A stretch of 64,000 nucleotides of DNA. Source: Terebella lapidaria. Its lineage: Eukaryota > Annelida > Polychaeta > Terebellida > Terebellidae. The stretch is from the NCBI GenBank assembly GCA_949152475.1, contig OX424569.1, positions 25,093,950 to 25,157,949 on the forward strand, in the 5' to 3' direction. The notes beneath the pieces are model-generated. The model saw nothing but the letters and a program-made list of their open reading frames with translations, did no database searches and was not told where the DNA came from. The translations under genes were made by a program, and so were the position numbers. Of this stretch, positions 32,201 through 43,885 are shown in pieces (within the stretch, counting starts at the first letter, position 1; each line of letters starts with the position of its first letter).

Positions 32201-35200
32201 TCTGTCCAACTACATGTCAGTGCATTGGTGGTCTTATCTGTCCAACTGCATGTCAATACATTGGTGGCCTTATCTGTCCAACTGCATGTCAAGGCAATCT
32301 TGCCTTATCTGTCCAACTGCATGTCGAGGCAATGGTGGCCTTATCTGTCCAACTGCATGTCAGTGCATTGGTGGCCTTATCTGTCCAACTACATGTCAAT
32401 ACATTGGTGGCCTTATCTGTCCAACTACATGTCAGTGCATTGGTGGTCTTATCTGTCCAACTGCATGTCAATACATTGGTGGCCTTATCTGTCCAATTAC
32501 ATGTCAAGGCAACGATGGCCTTATCTGTCCAACTGCATTTCAAGGCATTGGTGGCCTTATTTGTCCAACTACATGTCAGTGCATTGGTGGCCTTATCTGT
32601 CCAACTACATGTCGAGGCATTGGTGGCCTTATCTGTCCAACTGCATGTCAGTGCATTGGTGGCCTTATCTGTCCAACTACATGTCAATACATTGGTGGCC
32701 TTATCTGTCCAACTACATGTCAATACATTGGTGGCCTTCTCTGTCCAACTACATGTCAATACATTGGTGGCCTTATCTGTCCAATTACATGTCAAGGCAA
32801 CGATGGCCTTATCTGTCCAACTGCATTTCAAGGCATTGGTGGCCTTATTTGTCCAACTACATGTCAGTGCATTTTTGGCCTTATCTGTCCAACTGCATGT
32901 CAGTGCATTGGTGGCCTTATCTGTCCAACTACATGTCAGTGCATTGGTGGTCTTATCTGTCCAACTGCATGTCAATACATTGGTGGCCTTATCTGTCCAA
33001 CTGCATGTCAAGGCAATGGTGGCCTTATCTGTCCAACTGCATGTCGAGGCAATGGTGGCCTTATCTGTCCAACTACATGTCAAGGCAATGGTGGCCTTAT
33101 CTGTCCAACTACATGTCGAGGCATTGGTGGCCTTATCTGTCCAACTGCATGTCAATACATTGGTGGCCTTATCTGTCCAATTACATGTCAAGGCATTGGT
33201 GGCCTTATCTGTCCAATTACATGTCGAGGCATTGGTGGCCTTATCTGTCCAATTACATGTCAAGGCATTGGTGGCCTTATCTGTCCAACTGCATGTCAAT
33301 ACATTGGTGGCCTCATCTGTCCAACTACATGTCGAGGCATTGGTGGCCTTATTTGTCCAACTACATGTCAAGGCATTGGTGGCCTTATCTGTCCAACTAC
33401 ATGTCGAGGCATTGGTGGCCTTATTTGTCCAACTACATGTCAGTGCATTTTTGGCCTTATCTGTCCAACTGCATGTCAGTGCATTGGTGGCCTTATCTGT
33501 CCAACTACATGTCAGTGCATTGGTGGTCTTATCTGTCCAACTGCATGTCAGTGCATTGGTGGCCTTATCTGTCCAACTACATGTCAAGGCATTGGTGGCC
33601 TTACCTGTCCAATTACATGTCAAGGCATTGGTGGCCTTATTTGTCCAACTACATGTCAAGGCATTGGTGGCCTTATCTGTCCAACTACATGTCGAGGCAT
33701 TGGTGGCCTTATTTGTCCAACTACATGTCGGTGCATTCGTGGCCTTATCTGTCCAATTACATGTCAAGGCAATTCTGGCCTTATCTGTCCAACTACATGT
33801 CAGTGCATTGGTGGTCTTATCTGTCCAACTGCATGTCAATACATTGGTGGCCTTATCTGTCCAACTGCATGTCAAGGCAATCTTGCCTTATCTGTCCAAC
33901 TGCATGTCGAGGCAATGGTGGCCTTATCTGTCCAACTGCATGTCAGTGCATTGGTGGCCTTATCTGTCCAACTACATGTCAATACATTGGTGGCCTTATC
34001 TGTCCAACTACATGTCAGTGCATTGGTGGTCTTATCTGTCCAACTGCATGTCAATACATTGGTGGCCTTATCTGTCCAATTACATGTCAAGGCAACGATG
34101 GCCTTATCTGTCCAACTGCATTTCAAGGCATTGGTGGCCTTATTTGTCCAACTACATGTCAGTGCATTGGTGGCCTTATCTGTCCAACTACATGTCGAGG
34201 CATTGGTGGCCTTATCTGTCCAACTGCATGTCAGTGCATTGGTGGCCTTATCTGTCCAACTACATGTCAATACATTGGTGGCCTTATCTGTCCAACTACA
34301 TGTCAATACATTGGTGGCCTTATCTGTCCAATTACATGTCAAGGCAACGATGGCCTTATCTGTCCAACTGCATTTCAAGGCATTGGTGGCCTTATTTGTC
34401 CAACTACATGTCAGTGCATTTTTGGCCTTATCTGTCCAACTGCATGTCAGTGCATTGGTGGCCTTATCTGTCCAACTACATGTCAGTGCATTGGTGGTCT
34501 TATCTGTCCAACTGCATGTCAATACATTGGTGGCCTTATCTGTCCAACTGCATGTCAAGGCAATGGTGGCCTTATCTGCCCAACTGCATGTCGAGGCATT
34601 GGTGGCCTTATCTGCCCAACTACATGTCGGTGCATTGGTGGCCTTATCTGTCCAACTACATGTCAAGGCATTGGTGTCCTTATCTGTCTAACTGCATGTC
34701 AATACATTGGTGGCCTTATCTGTCCAACTGCATGTCAAGGCAATGGTGGCCTTATCTGTCCAACTGCATGTCGACTGTCGAGGCAATGGTGGCCTTATCT
34801 GTCCAACTGCATGTCAATACATTGGTGGCCTTATCTGTCCAACTGCATGTCAATACAATGGTGGCCTTATCTGTCCAACTGCATGTCAATACAATGGTGG
34901 CCTTATCTGTCCAACTGCATGTCAGTGCATTGGTGGCCTTATCTGTCCAACTACATGTCAAGGCAATGGTGGCCTTATCTGTCCAACTACATGTCAAGGC
35001 AATGGTGGCCTTATCTGTCCAACTACATGTCAAGGCAATGGTGGCCTTATCTGTCCAACTGCATGTCAAAGCAATGGTGGCCTTATCTGTCCAACTACAT
35101 GTCAATACATTGGTGGCCTTATCTGTCCAACTACATGTCAGTGCATTGGTGGCCTTATCTGTCCAACTACATGTCAAGGCAATGGTGGCCTTATCTGTCC

Positions 35201-38200
35201 AACCACATGTCAATACATTGGTGGCCTTATCTGTCCAACTGCATGTCAATACATTGGTGGCCTTATCTGTCCAACTGCATGTCAAGGCAATCTTGCCTTA
35301 TCTGTCCAACTGCATGTCGAGGCAATGGTGGCCTTATCTGTCCAACTGCATGTCAGTGCATTGGTGGCCTTATCTGTCCAACTACATGTCAATACATTGG
35401 TGGCCTTATCTGTCCAACTACATGTCAGTGCATTGGTGGTCTTATCTGTCCAACTGCATGTCAATACATTGGTGGCCTTATCTGTCCAATTACATGTCAA
35501 GGCAACGATGGCCTTATCTGTCCAACTGCATTTCAAGGCATTGGTGGCCTTATTTGTCCAACTACATGTCAGTGCATTGGTGGCCTTATCTGTCCAACTA
35601 CATGTCGAGGCATTGGTGGCCTTATCTGTCCAACTGCATGTCAGTGCATTGGTGGCCTTATCTGTCCAACTACATGTCAATACATTGGTGGCCTTATCTG
35701 TCCAACTACATGTCAATACATTGGTGGCCTTCTCTGTCCAACTACATGTCAATACATTGGTGGCCTTATCTGTCCAATTACATGTCAAGGCAACGATGGC
35801 CTTATCTGTCCAACTGCATTTCAAGGCATTGGTGGCCTTATTTGTCCAACTACATGTCAGTGCATTTTTGGCCTTATCTGTCCAACTGCATGTCAGTGCA
35901 TTGGTGGCCTTATCTGTCCAACTACATGTCAGTGCATTGGTGGTCTTATCTGTCCAACTGCATGTCAATACATTGGTGGCCTTATCTGTCCAACTGCATG
36001 TCAAGGCAATGGTGGCCTTATCTGCCCAACTGCATGTCGAGGCATTGGTGGCCTTATCTGCCCAACTACATGTCGGTGCATTGGTGGCCTTATCTGTCCA
36101 ACTACATGTCAAGGCATTGGTGTCCTTATCTGTCTAACTGCATGTCAATACATTGGTGGCCTTATCTGTCCAACTGCATGTCAAGGCAATGGTGGCCTTA
36201 TCTGTCCAACTGCATGTCGACTGTCGAGGCAATGGTGGCCTTATCTGTCCAACTGCATGTCAATACATTGGTGGCCTTATCTGTCCAACTGCATGTCAAT
36301 ACAATGGTGGCCTTATCTGTCCAACTGCATGTCAATACAATGGTGGCCTTATCTGTCCAACTGCATGTCAGTGCATTGGTGGCCTTATCTGTCCAACTAC
36401 ATGTCAAGGCAATGGTGGCCTTATCTGTCCAACTACATGTCAAGGCAATGGTGGCCTTATCTGTCCAACTACATGTCAAGGCAATGGTGGCCTTATCTGT
36501 CCAACTGCATGTCAAAGCAATGGTGGCCTTATCTGTCCAACTACATGTCAATACATTGGTGGCCTTATCTGTCCAACTACATGTCAGTGCATTGGTGGCC
36601 TTATCTGTCCAACTACATGTCAAGGCAATGGTGGCCTTATCTGTCCAACCACATGTCAATACATTGGTGGCCTTATCTGTCCAACTGCATGTCAATACAA
36701 TGGTGGCCTTATCTGTCCAACTGCATGTCAATACAATGGTGGCCTTATCTGTCCAACTGCATGTCAGTGCATTGGTGGCCTTATCTGTCCAACTACATGT
36801 CAAGGCAATGGTGGCCTTATCTGTCCAACTAAATGTCAAGGCAATGGTGGCCTTATCTGTCCAACTACATGTCAAGGCAATGGTGGCCTTATCTGTCCAA
36901 CTGCATGTCAAAGCAATGGTGGCCTTATCTGTCCAACTACATGTCAATACATTGGTGGCCTTATCTGTCCAACTACATGTCAGTGCATTGGTGGCCTTAT
37001 CTGTCCAACTACATGTCAAGGCAATGGTGGCCTTATCTGTCCAACCACATGTCAGTGCATTGGTGGCCTTATCTCTCCAACTACATGTCAAGGCATTGGT
37101 GGCCTTATCTGTCCAACTGCATGTCAGTGCATTGGTGGCCTTATCTGTCCAACTACATGTCAGTGCATTGGTGGCCTTATCTGTCCAACTGCATGTCAAT
37201 GCAATGGTGGCCTTATCTGTCCAACTGCATGTCAAGGCAATGGTGGCCTTATCTGTCCAACTGCATGTCAGTGCATTGGTGGCCTTATCTGTCCAACTAC
37301 ATGTCGAGGCATTGGTGGCCTTATTTGTCCAACTACATGTCGGTGCATTCGTGGCCTTATCTGTCCAATTACATGTCAAGGCAATTCTGGCCTTATCTGT
37401 CCAACTACATGTCAGTGCATTGGTGGTCTTATCTGTCCAACTGCATGTCAATACATTGGTGGCCTTATCTGTCCAACTGCATGTCAAGGCAATGGTGGCC
37501 TTATCTGTCCAACTGCATGTCAAGGCAATGGTGGCCTTATCTGTCCAACTGCATGTCAGTGCATTGGTGGCCTTATCTGTCCAACTACATGTCGAGGCAT
37601 TGGTGGCCTTATTTGTCCAACTACATGTCGGTGCATTCGTGGCCTTATCTGTCCAATTACATGTCAAGGCAATTCTGGCCTTATCTGTCCAACTACATGT
37701 CAGTGCATTGGTGGTCTTATCTGTCCAACTGCATGTCAATACATTGGTGGCCTTATCTGTCCAACTGCATGTCAAGGCAATGGTGGCCTTATCTGTCCAA
37801 CTACATATCAAGGCAATGGTGGCCTTATCTGTCCAACTGCATGTCAAAGCAATGGTGGCCTTATCTGTCCAACTACATGTCAATACATTGGTGGCCTTAT
37901 CTGTCCAACTACATGTCAGTGCATTGGTGGCCTTATCTGTCCAACTACATGTCAAGGCAATGGTGGCCTTATCTGTCCAACCACATGTCAGTGCATTGGT
38001 GGCCTTATCTCTCCAACTACATGTCAAGGCATTGGTGGCCTTATCTGTCCAACTGCATGTCAGTGCATTGGTGGCCTTATCTGTCCAACTACATGTCAGT
38101 GCATTGGTGGCCTTATCTGTCCAACTACATGTCAAGGCAATGGTGGCCTTATCTGTCCAACTACATGTCAAGGCAACGATGGCCTTATCTGTCCAACTGC

Positions 38201-38455
38201 ATGTCAATGCAATGGTGGCCTTATCTGTCCAACTGCATGTCAAGGCAATGGTGGCCTTATCTGTCCAACTACATGTCAAGGCAATGGTGGCCTTATCTGT
38301 CCAACTACATGTCAAGGCAATGGTGGCCTTATCTGTCCAACTGCATGTCAAGGCAATGGTGGCCTTATCTGCCCAACTACATGTCAAGGCATTGGTGGCC
38401 TTATCTGTCCAACTGCATGTCAAGGCATTGGTGGCCTTATCTGTCCAACTACATG
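29272..38455 (+). repeat. 36-bp satellite, about 255 monomers with higher-order repeats
   Basis: The monomer is GGCATTGGTGGCCTTATCTG followed by TCCAACTACATGTCAA. Variants are ATT/AAT after GGC, ACT ACA / ACT GCA, and TCAAGGC / TCAGTGC / TCAATAC / TCGAGGC. Because 36 is a multiple of three, several frames stay open for thousands of codons as 12-residue repeats; these are by-products. Rare indel monomers mark blocks: a one-base-short GGCAATGGTGCC recurs 719 bp apart (about 30352 and 31071); GGCAATCTTGCC recurs at about 32291, 33874 and 35284 (1583 and 1410 bp); TCGACTGTCGAGGC recurs 1446 bp apart (34771 and 36217). These show block duplications of about 20 and 40 monomers. Confidence 0.97.
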
Positions 38456-38784
38456 GTGCCACATCAATGGCCTACGATATTCATATTCACATTTGTATAA
38501 TTAATTAAACTACATATGAAGATAAAGATTTACATGTGCATGTAATAAATGATGTAACAACACAAATACATGTATCTGGATTCATTCCTATGGGCATGGG
38601 TGTCCTAGTAGGGCTGGTGTTCGGGGTTTGGGACGGCGTGAAGCTAAAATGGAATATTTTTCTTTATTAAACTATGGTAAAAGCTAAAATAAAAGCTGAA
38701 ATGGAATACTGGCTTTTCCTTATTAAACTATGGTGTAACAAGTAAATGCTAGTCGCACTTACCCCATGGGACATACCCCTATCG

Positions 38785-38863
38785 ATATTATTATTAATTT
38801 AATTATTATTATTATTAGATCTATTATTATTATTATTAGATCTATTATTATTATTATTAGATC

Positions 38864-38899
<36 letters not shown>

Positions 38900-38900
38900 G
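38785..38900. repeat. (ATT)n microsatellite with AGATCT interruptions
   Basis: Runs of ATT separated by three regularly spaced AGATCT sites; the last run is the longest. Confidence 0.9.
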
Positions 38901-39139
38901 TTGTAACCTAATTACTTTGTTTGGGTTATTTAGCTTATTGCCAGGCCCATTTTATTGTTCATATTGTTCGATGCCTAAAATGTTCATCATTATGAATAAT
39001 TCCCTGACTAATCCCTGACTATTCAGTGCGTATGTGCACATGAAAAGGCACATACCGAAAAGTGCGGTGCGCAAATTATCGGTACCCAACATGCCGCTAA
39101 CAGGGCAAGAAATAATATTAACACGAGTTCGAGCTTGGT

Positions 39140-39215
39140 CGAGTTAATGGTTGTGGACAGATAAGGTCGGTGGACAGATAAGGCCTGCACAAACGCACAT
39201 TGCCACACACGCTGT
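39140..39215 (-). promoter_or_regulatory. GGCCTTATCTGTCCA doublet, right inverted partner
   Basis: On the minus strand the sequence reads TGTGCAGGCCTTATCTGTCC followed by a second copy of the core, matching 15215-15290. It lies between the end of the satellite and the 3' end of the integrase gene, as the left partner lies beyond the 3' end of the HECT gene. Confidence 0.5.
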
Positions 39216-40148
39216 ATCCTGTGCATCCAGCATACTGCATATCTAGCATTTAAACGAAGGTCATCGGGTAGGGGTAGGAATATTCTACGCCATAATATTT
39301 TCACAGATGTATATCAACCCACGAAATGCACAAAAATTGCGATACGACGAAAATTGCGGGATTTGCAATAACATTGTATTCAGTGTGGAAATACTACCAA
39401 AATTATAATAATTCTTATAGTATATGTTTGGAGCTCTGGACCAGAAAAATACGCACGGTGACATATCATTTTTTATCATCATAAGTTTCTCTCTACACAA
39501 CTTATCATACGTTGAATTACATGTTTGTGTGAAATATCAGCGATTTTGGCAGAGGACAGCCCATTTTCTAATACGTTTCATGCGCAGTTTTTGACATCCT
39601 GACATAGCATGCAAATTTAATTGAATATATTTTTTACAAAAAAGTCTGAAATAATTTTCATTTGTGTTTGTAATCGTCTGAGTTTGTTATCATGAATGAC
39701 CCGACATCTGTTGGAATTTATATCTTCATATCGGTAATTCGATACCGTGATTCTTGACGTGGGAATTTATGTGTGCTCCCATCACCGACGCTGCCGGTGG
39801 CTAATAAAGGTTATAATAATTGTTGTGTCATATTTTTAATAACCAAAACTTCGCTTAGATCTACATCGTATCTCGCATTGACTACTCCAGCTTTTTCACG
39901 ATGCATCGATTGTGACTAAAGATGAACTACCATCAGTTTATTTTCTGTCTTATTTACTTTCTATTTATTTACAAGAATTCGTTTTCAATGCAATTCATGA
40001 TACATTGTACAAATCGAATAGCATTGTATGTACATGTACATGGACTGTGCGTTATCATACTGTGAGCAAATAATAAGTGTTAATTCAACCTCACATCATA
40101 ACCCAAACTACATGTGGCAATGTTTCGAATCCAGTCTCTCTTCGCACT

Positions 40149-41568
40149 TTACAGTTCGCTGATATCGTCGTCAATAGTGTCCAATATTGTTACAAGTAAT
40201 TTGGCTGCATCTTTCAGGTTGGTCGGCATTAAGAGATTCTTCTCTTCAACAACGCTGGTGAAGAGTTCAGTGTACAGCGTGCAACGGATGTCATTGTCTG
40301 TCGTCAGGATTTGTGTCAAGTGATCAAACATCTCAACGTCCAAGGGTCTCAGATATGACTGTGCACCATACAGATGTGGCATGCTGAAGATTACATCTGG
40401 CTTCCCGGCAGGTGACAAGTTGTTTCGGGACCCACGAATGTGATGCGCATTCCAGCAAGATTTAATCAAATTCAACTCTTTTTGCAGCAATGACATATAA
40501 CAGAAACGAATACACTCTATGTCTATCCGTTCCGTGATGTTTATGATCCCATATATTTCAAGTTCTTTGAAATGGTCGATCCATGATCGCATCCCCATCA
40601 TCTGGAACTTTCTCCACCAAGACTCGATCCTCTGGTTGGACGTAGACTTACCATAGATGAACGCAGAGTTGTGGCGTCCACGAATATCGTCGTGTAGAGA
40701 TCTGATAACGGTGTGCATTGTTTCAATGTTAACGTTCTCAGTTCCACGATCAGCCCGAATTATAAATGGGACACCCATCAAATCGAAAGCACACGACGCG
40801 TAGAATCGACAAACAACGTAAGGATCGTTGTTGGTGGATGATGCCTCCAACCACATAATTTTTCGCGAGTACCCGTCTATACATCCGTGCACGCATAATC
40901 CGAACCTCTTCAACTTGTCCCACCCGTCTATATGATACAAGTAACTAGGTCCCTTAGACATGTACTGCCTCCTTCGTAGACGCCTCCTCTTCCTCAACTC
41001 AACCCCAACTGGATCCAAAGACTTCAGGATCAACCGAACACTTTCACGATCCACGTGGACGCCATGGCCGAAACGAAGACGACCTTGCATCGATCGATAT
41101 CCCATGGAGTTACCAGAACCTGGAAATGAAACAAGTAGAACACGCGGTAGTATAATGAGTACATCCTGTAGGCATCCTGCAATTGATTGTTTCCTTTCTG
41201 AGGTCTGAGACAGCTTTCTATTGTTTCTTGATAACACGAAAGAAGAAAGTATAATTAGTATCAATGTATAAACAACAACATGCAATAACACGACGTTCAC
41301 ATCTGGGCCCCAACGTTATGTCTGTTATGGATACTATTGTGTAGTGTATCCTACCTGATATCTCTTGCTGAACTTTATGTATTACGAAATTCCAATCCAA
41401 ATCTGGACTTTTTCTCCTCAGCCCAAGACATCGCAAAACGCGATGTAATTGACGAACGCTTATGTGCAAGTCATGTTGTGTATACAGTAATAAAATAATC
41501 TCAGCATACGAATATCCACGGTTATAATAATGGCGTATCAGATCTTTGTGGTACAGAGAGTAATCCAT
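40149..41568 (-). CDS. DDE integrase/transposase (rve-type), 2 exons, 394 aa
   Basis: Exon 1 is 41568-41355 and exon 2 is 41119-40149, joined by a GT-AG intron with matching phase. The first 72 residues form a helix-turn-helix-like region (YYNRGYSYAEIILLL ... SVRQLHRVLRCLGLRRKSP). A basic linker (LRKRRRLRRRQY) precedes the integrase core: HIDGWDKL with D136, IIRADRGTEN with D195, and SNQRIESWW with E237. The second and third acids are 42 positions apart, close to the D35E pattern plus an insertion. The family is the eukaryotic integrase-core group also found in fish and corals; I associate it with IS3EU transposons from memory. The frame is unbroken. Start chosen at MDYSLYHK; an upstream in-frame Met at 41589 is possible. 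It reads inward from the right TIR and is the likely transposase of the 34-kb element. Confidence 0.88.
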
Positions 41569-41689
41569 GGTGTGCTTACATACACTCAACCATCACACCA
41601 TGTGGCCTCTGCATGTTCAACAAGCACGAAACAAACATACATGTACATAGTCATGTAGCCTATACACGTACGGAATATCCTACACCTAC

Positions 41690-42068
41690 GTACACGTAAA
41701 TAATATTATTTACACGTTCGAAATGATTATATGCGCGTAAGAAATGTTATTTACGCATACAAAAAATAATTACATGCGTGTAAATAATATTATATGCGTG
41801 TAAAGAATGTTATTTATACGTACCAAATAATTATATGCGTGTAAAAAATATTATATGCGTGTAAGAAATGTTTTTTATGCATATCAAATAATTATATGCG
41901 TGTAAGAAATGTTATATGCGTGTAAAAAATATTATATGCGTGTAAAAAATGTTATTTACGCGTACTAAATAATTATATACGCGCCCGAAACATTATTTAC
42001 GTTCTGATTTCTTACACGTACGAAATAGGTAAGTTAAGAAAAAATCCTGGCAGATCTAAGCCACCGTA
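41690..42068 (-). repeat. Right terminal inverted repeat with about 20-bp subrepeats
   Basis: Inverted partner of 7966-8345. The outermost 25 bp are identical, then similarity runs at roughly 80-85 percent by eye, with the same alternation of TTACACGCATATAAT and TACGTGTAAAT modules. The inner edge lies about 120 bp upstream of the integrase start codon at 41568, mirroring the arrangement at the left end. Confidence 0.85.
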
Positions 42069-43106
42069 TTTGTCCCGTCAAAACATGCCATGTATCGTAT
42101 TGTATTTCTTTAAGTTGATCAGTTTATTTATTTTACATTCTAAAAAGAACTGCTCTTCGGACTATGGACCCTATATGTTGCATGGATGCTCCAACCATAA
42201 ACAACACGACGTCATGCCATCGGTACTATTATTTGAGTGTGGATAAATAAATCACCCTTTAAATTTATGTAATACATATATGAACTAGTTATTTTTTATT
42301 TAGATGTGCACCGTAAACAAAATTTTCATATCAATCAATGTGATTATGTCTTCACCAGGACACAGCAATCCAGGACCTCGAGAAGACGGTCAAAAACCGC
42401 CAAAAAGTGGAGCACAGACTTCTTATACTATTAGCTGTACCTGGGTTTGAACGTCGTTTGCAAATAGTGTTTGAAGAGAATGTTTGAATAAAATGTTCCC
42501 AAGTTGAATAAGTGTGGTTCATTCCCAGGTACAATACACACTAAACACATCTTGTAATCTCGCAAATGAATTTGAACCCATCTATCATATTTTCATTTAG
42601 TTTTCATCAAAACGCCCAGCCAACTTACTGTTTGATATTGGGACTACTATTTATTGTTTGTACCACAGATCTTCTAAAATTACCACTCTTAACAACTAAC
42701 GCTAGTATTACTAGCCTGCCAAACTCTATGAAGCTCACAGTTCAATTTTTCAAAATCAAGATCTCCCATTAATCTGATGACGATAGCAACATATTTTTCA
42801 CACCTCATCAGTGTGTTAAGGCGAAGCACACTGTCTTTTATTATCAATTCAATACGGACATGTTTGTGAGTAGGCCTTCTCAACTTCGATTTGGCTGTGA
42901 GACCCGTGGGTCAGCGATTCATTGCAGTGATTGCAAGCATGTGTTGCTATCGTGCCAGTTTGCTGTCCTGGTCGATGGCAACATAGAGATTAGTTTTCTG
43001 AAAGCAGAGTAAACATACACTGTCAATAAGGTTGTCTTGACCTTGTTTCAAAAACCTGTGTTAACGAACTTACATCACATTATATGCCGCACAAAGCCAG
43101 GAGACC
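42069..43106 (+). repeat. Tandem unit A, right part
   Basis: Continues unit A after the transposon and matches 44762-45763 of unit B. It contains the last exon of the unit gene at 42359-42487 (after TCTTCACCAG), which reads DTAIQDLEKTVKNRQKVEHR and ends LQIVFEENV-stop, a charged helix. The remaining about 600 bp are non-coding. Confidence 0.85.
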
Positions 43107-43277
43107 AGAAATACATAAGAATACAAGGTCTTATGTATTTCTGATGATACCATTTAGCATCACGATAATATGAGCAAGACCGGTGTAAACGGTTGTAAAG
43201 CTTTTAAAATCGAGTATAAAAATCTGAGGTGGGGTAGTTTTGACCGAATAATGATCATACAACCTTGATTCACACAT

Positions 43278-43510
43278 CCAGACTTGATCAATCTGCCTCC
43301 CCTGAAGCTGGAGAGAGAAGACGTTGTGGTACTGAGGAAGAACAACGACGAGGTGGATCCATGGATTGGAATCCTAACGAAAGTAACATCAACAAATGTC
43401 ACATGCGATTGGGTGATGAGAAAACAAGGCGAAGAGTGGCACACCCACAAAGGGACTCTCTCCCCTGCCAGTTTGTACTCGCGAAAAATCGAAACAGGGA
43501 TGGATAAGGC
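43278..43510 (+). pseudogene. BAH/Tudor-like exon of the tandem-unit gene
   Basis: After the acceptor-like TTCACACATCCAG the frame reads LKLEREDVVVLRKNNDEVDP, WIGILTKVTSTNVTCDWVMR and WHTHKGTLSPASLYSRKIE. The pattern of a charged start, a W-I-G strand and a following Trp suggests a small beta-barrel reader domain (BAH or Tudor/agenet), by fold pattern only. The same exon is present but damaged in unit A (about 6500) and open in unit C (45941-46204). The unit B frame is open, but a downstream exon has an in-frame stop, so I treat the gene copy as decayed. Confidence 0.5.
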
Positions 43511-43885
43511 CACATGCCGCAAGGCTTGTTCGAAAAAATCTTAGCTTGCTGAGTACTCTGATTTTACGATGGTTCAGCTTTAGCCCTACGCTATCATTCT
43601 AACTAACTGAGCCATGTACGGCCCTAAAAGCTTGATGTATTCAGTTGCCATCCGTCCAGTGGTCTGATGACCTATTGTTGTGGCTTGGTGTCCGTCGCAT
43701 GCAGTCCACATCTTAATCTGAAAGTTTACAATCAAACATTCCTGAAAATTTGGGAGAATACCGTCAAACAATTGGAAAGGTGTTTATTTTTAATTTTAAT
43801 TTCTAAAGTAAAACAGAAATCTCCAACAATTTTCATTTTAATTCTCAAGAAAATATCCACCAATTTTGAGCAATATTGACAGACA

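Larger units (their letters stand above)
38456..40148. other. Spacer between satellite and integrase gene
   Basis: Holds an (ATT)n microsatellite at 38785-38900, the inverted doublet at 39140-39215 and, on the minus strand, AATAAA signals (for example 39937-39942) that could end the integrase transcript. No coding frame is supported. Confidence 0.5.
7966..42068. mobile_element. 34.1-kb integrase-bearing DNA transposon with HECT and USP-like genes (IS3EU-like)
   Basis: The left end begins TACGGTGGCTTAGATCTGCC and the right end is its exact inverted complement. The first 25 bp are identical and similarity continues for about 380 bp. The flanks are TATGTC (7960-7965) and TTTGTC (42069-42074). 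The paralogous unit B holds a single TATGTC at 44762-44767 in otherwise continuous sequence, that is, the empty site. Genes: SAM-HECT ligase (8427-13828, +), USP-like gene (21427-25326, +), integrase (40149-41568, -). The 36-bp satellite fills 29272-38455. Several younger TEs are nested inside. From memory, 6-bp duplications with TAY...RTA ends and an rve-type transposase describe the IS3EU superfamily. No DNA polymerase, ATPase, capsid or protease of a Polinton is visible. The boundaries are very well supported; the superfamily name is less so. Confidence 0.88.

Noticed and set aside
29272-38455. CRISPR-like array with 36-bp repeats
   Set aside because: Repeats are contiguous with no spacers and the setting is eukaryotic; this is a satellite.
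29276-38508. Very long open frames (up to about 2300 codons) in several frames and both strands
   Set aside because: They exist only because the 36-bp satellite period is a multiple of three and its monomers lack stops in several frames. The frames encode unrelated 12-residue repeats and have no splice, start or domain support.
7966-42068. Polinton/Maverick identity for the 34-kb element
   Set aside because: A 6-bp duplication and an rve-type integrase fit, but no DNA polymerase B, ATPase, capsid or protease gene is seen, and the ends begin TACGG rather than AG.
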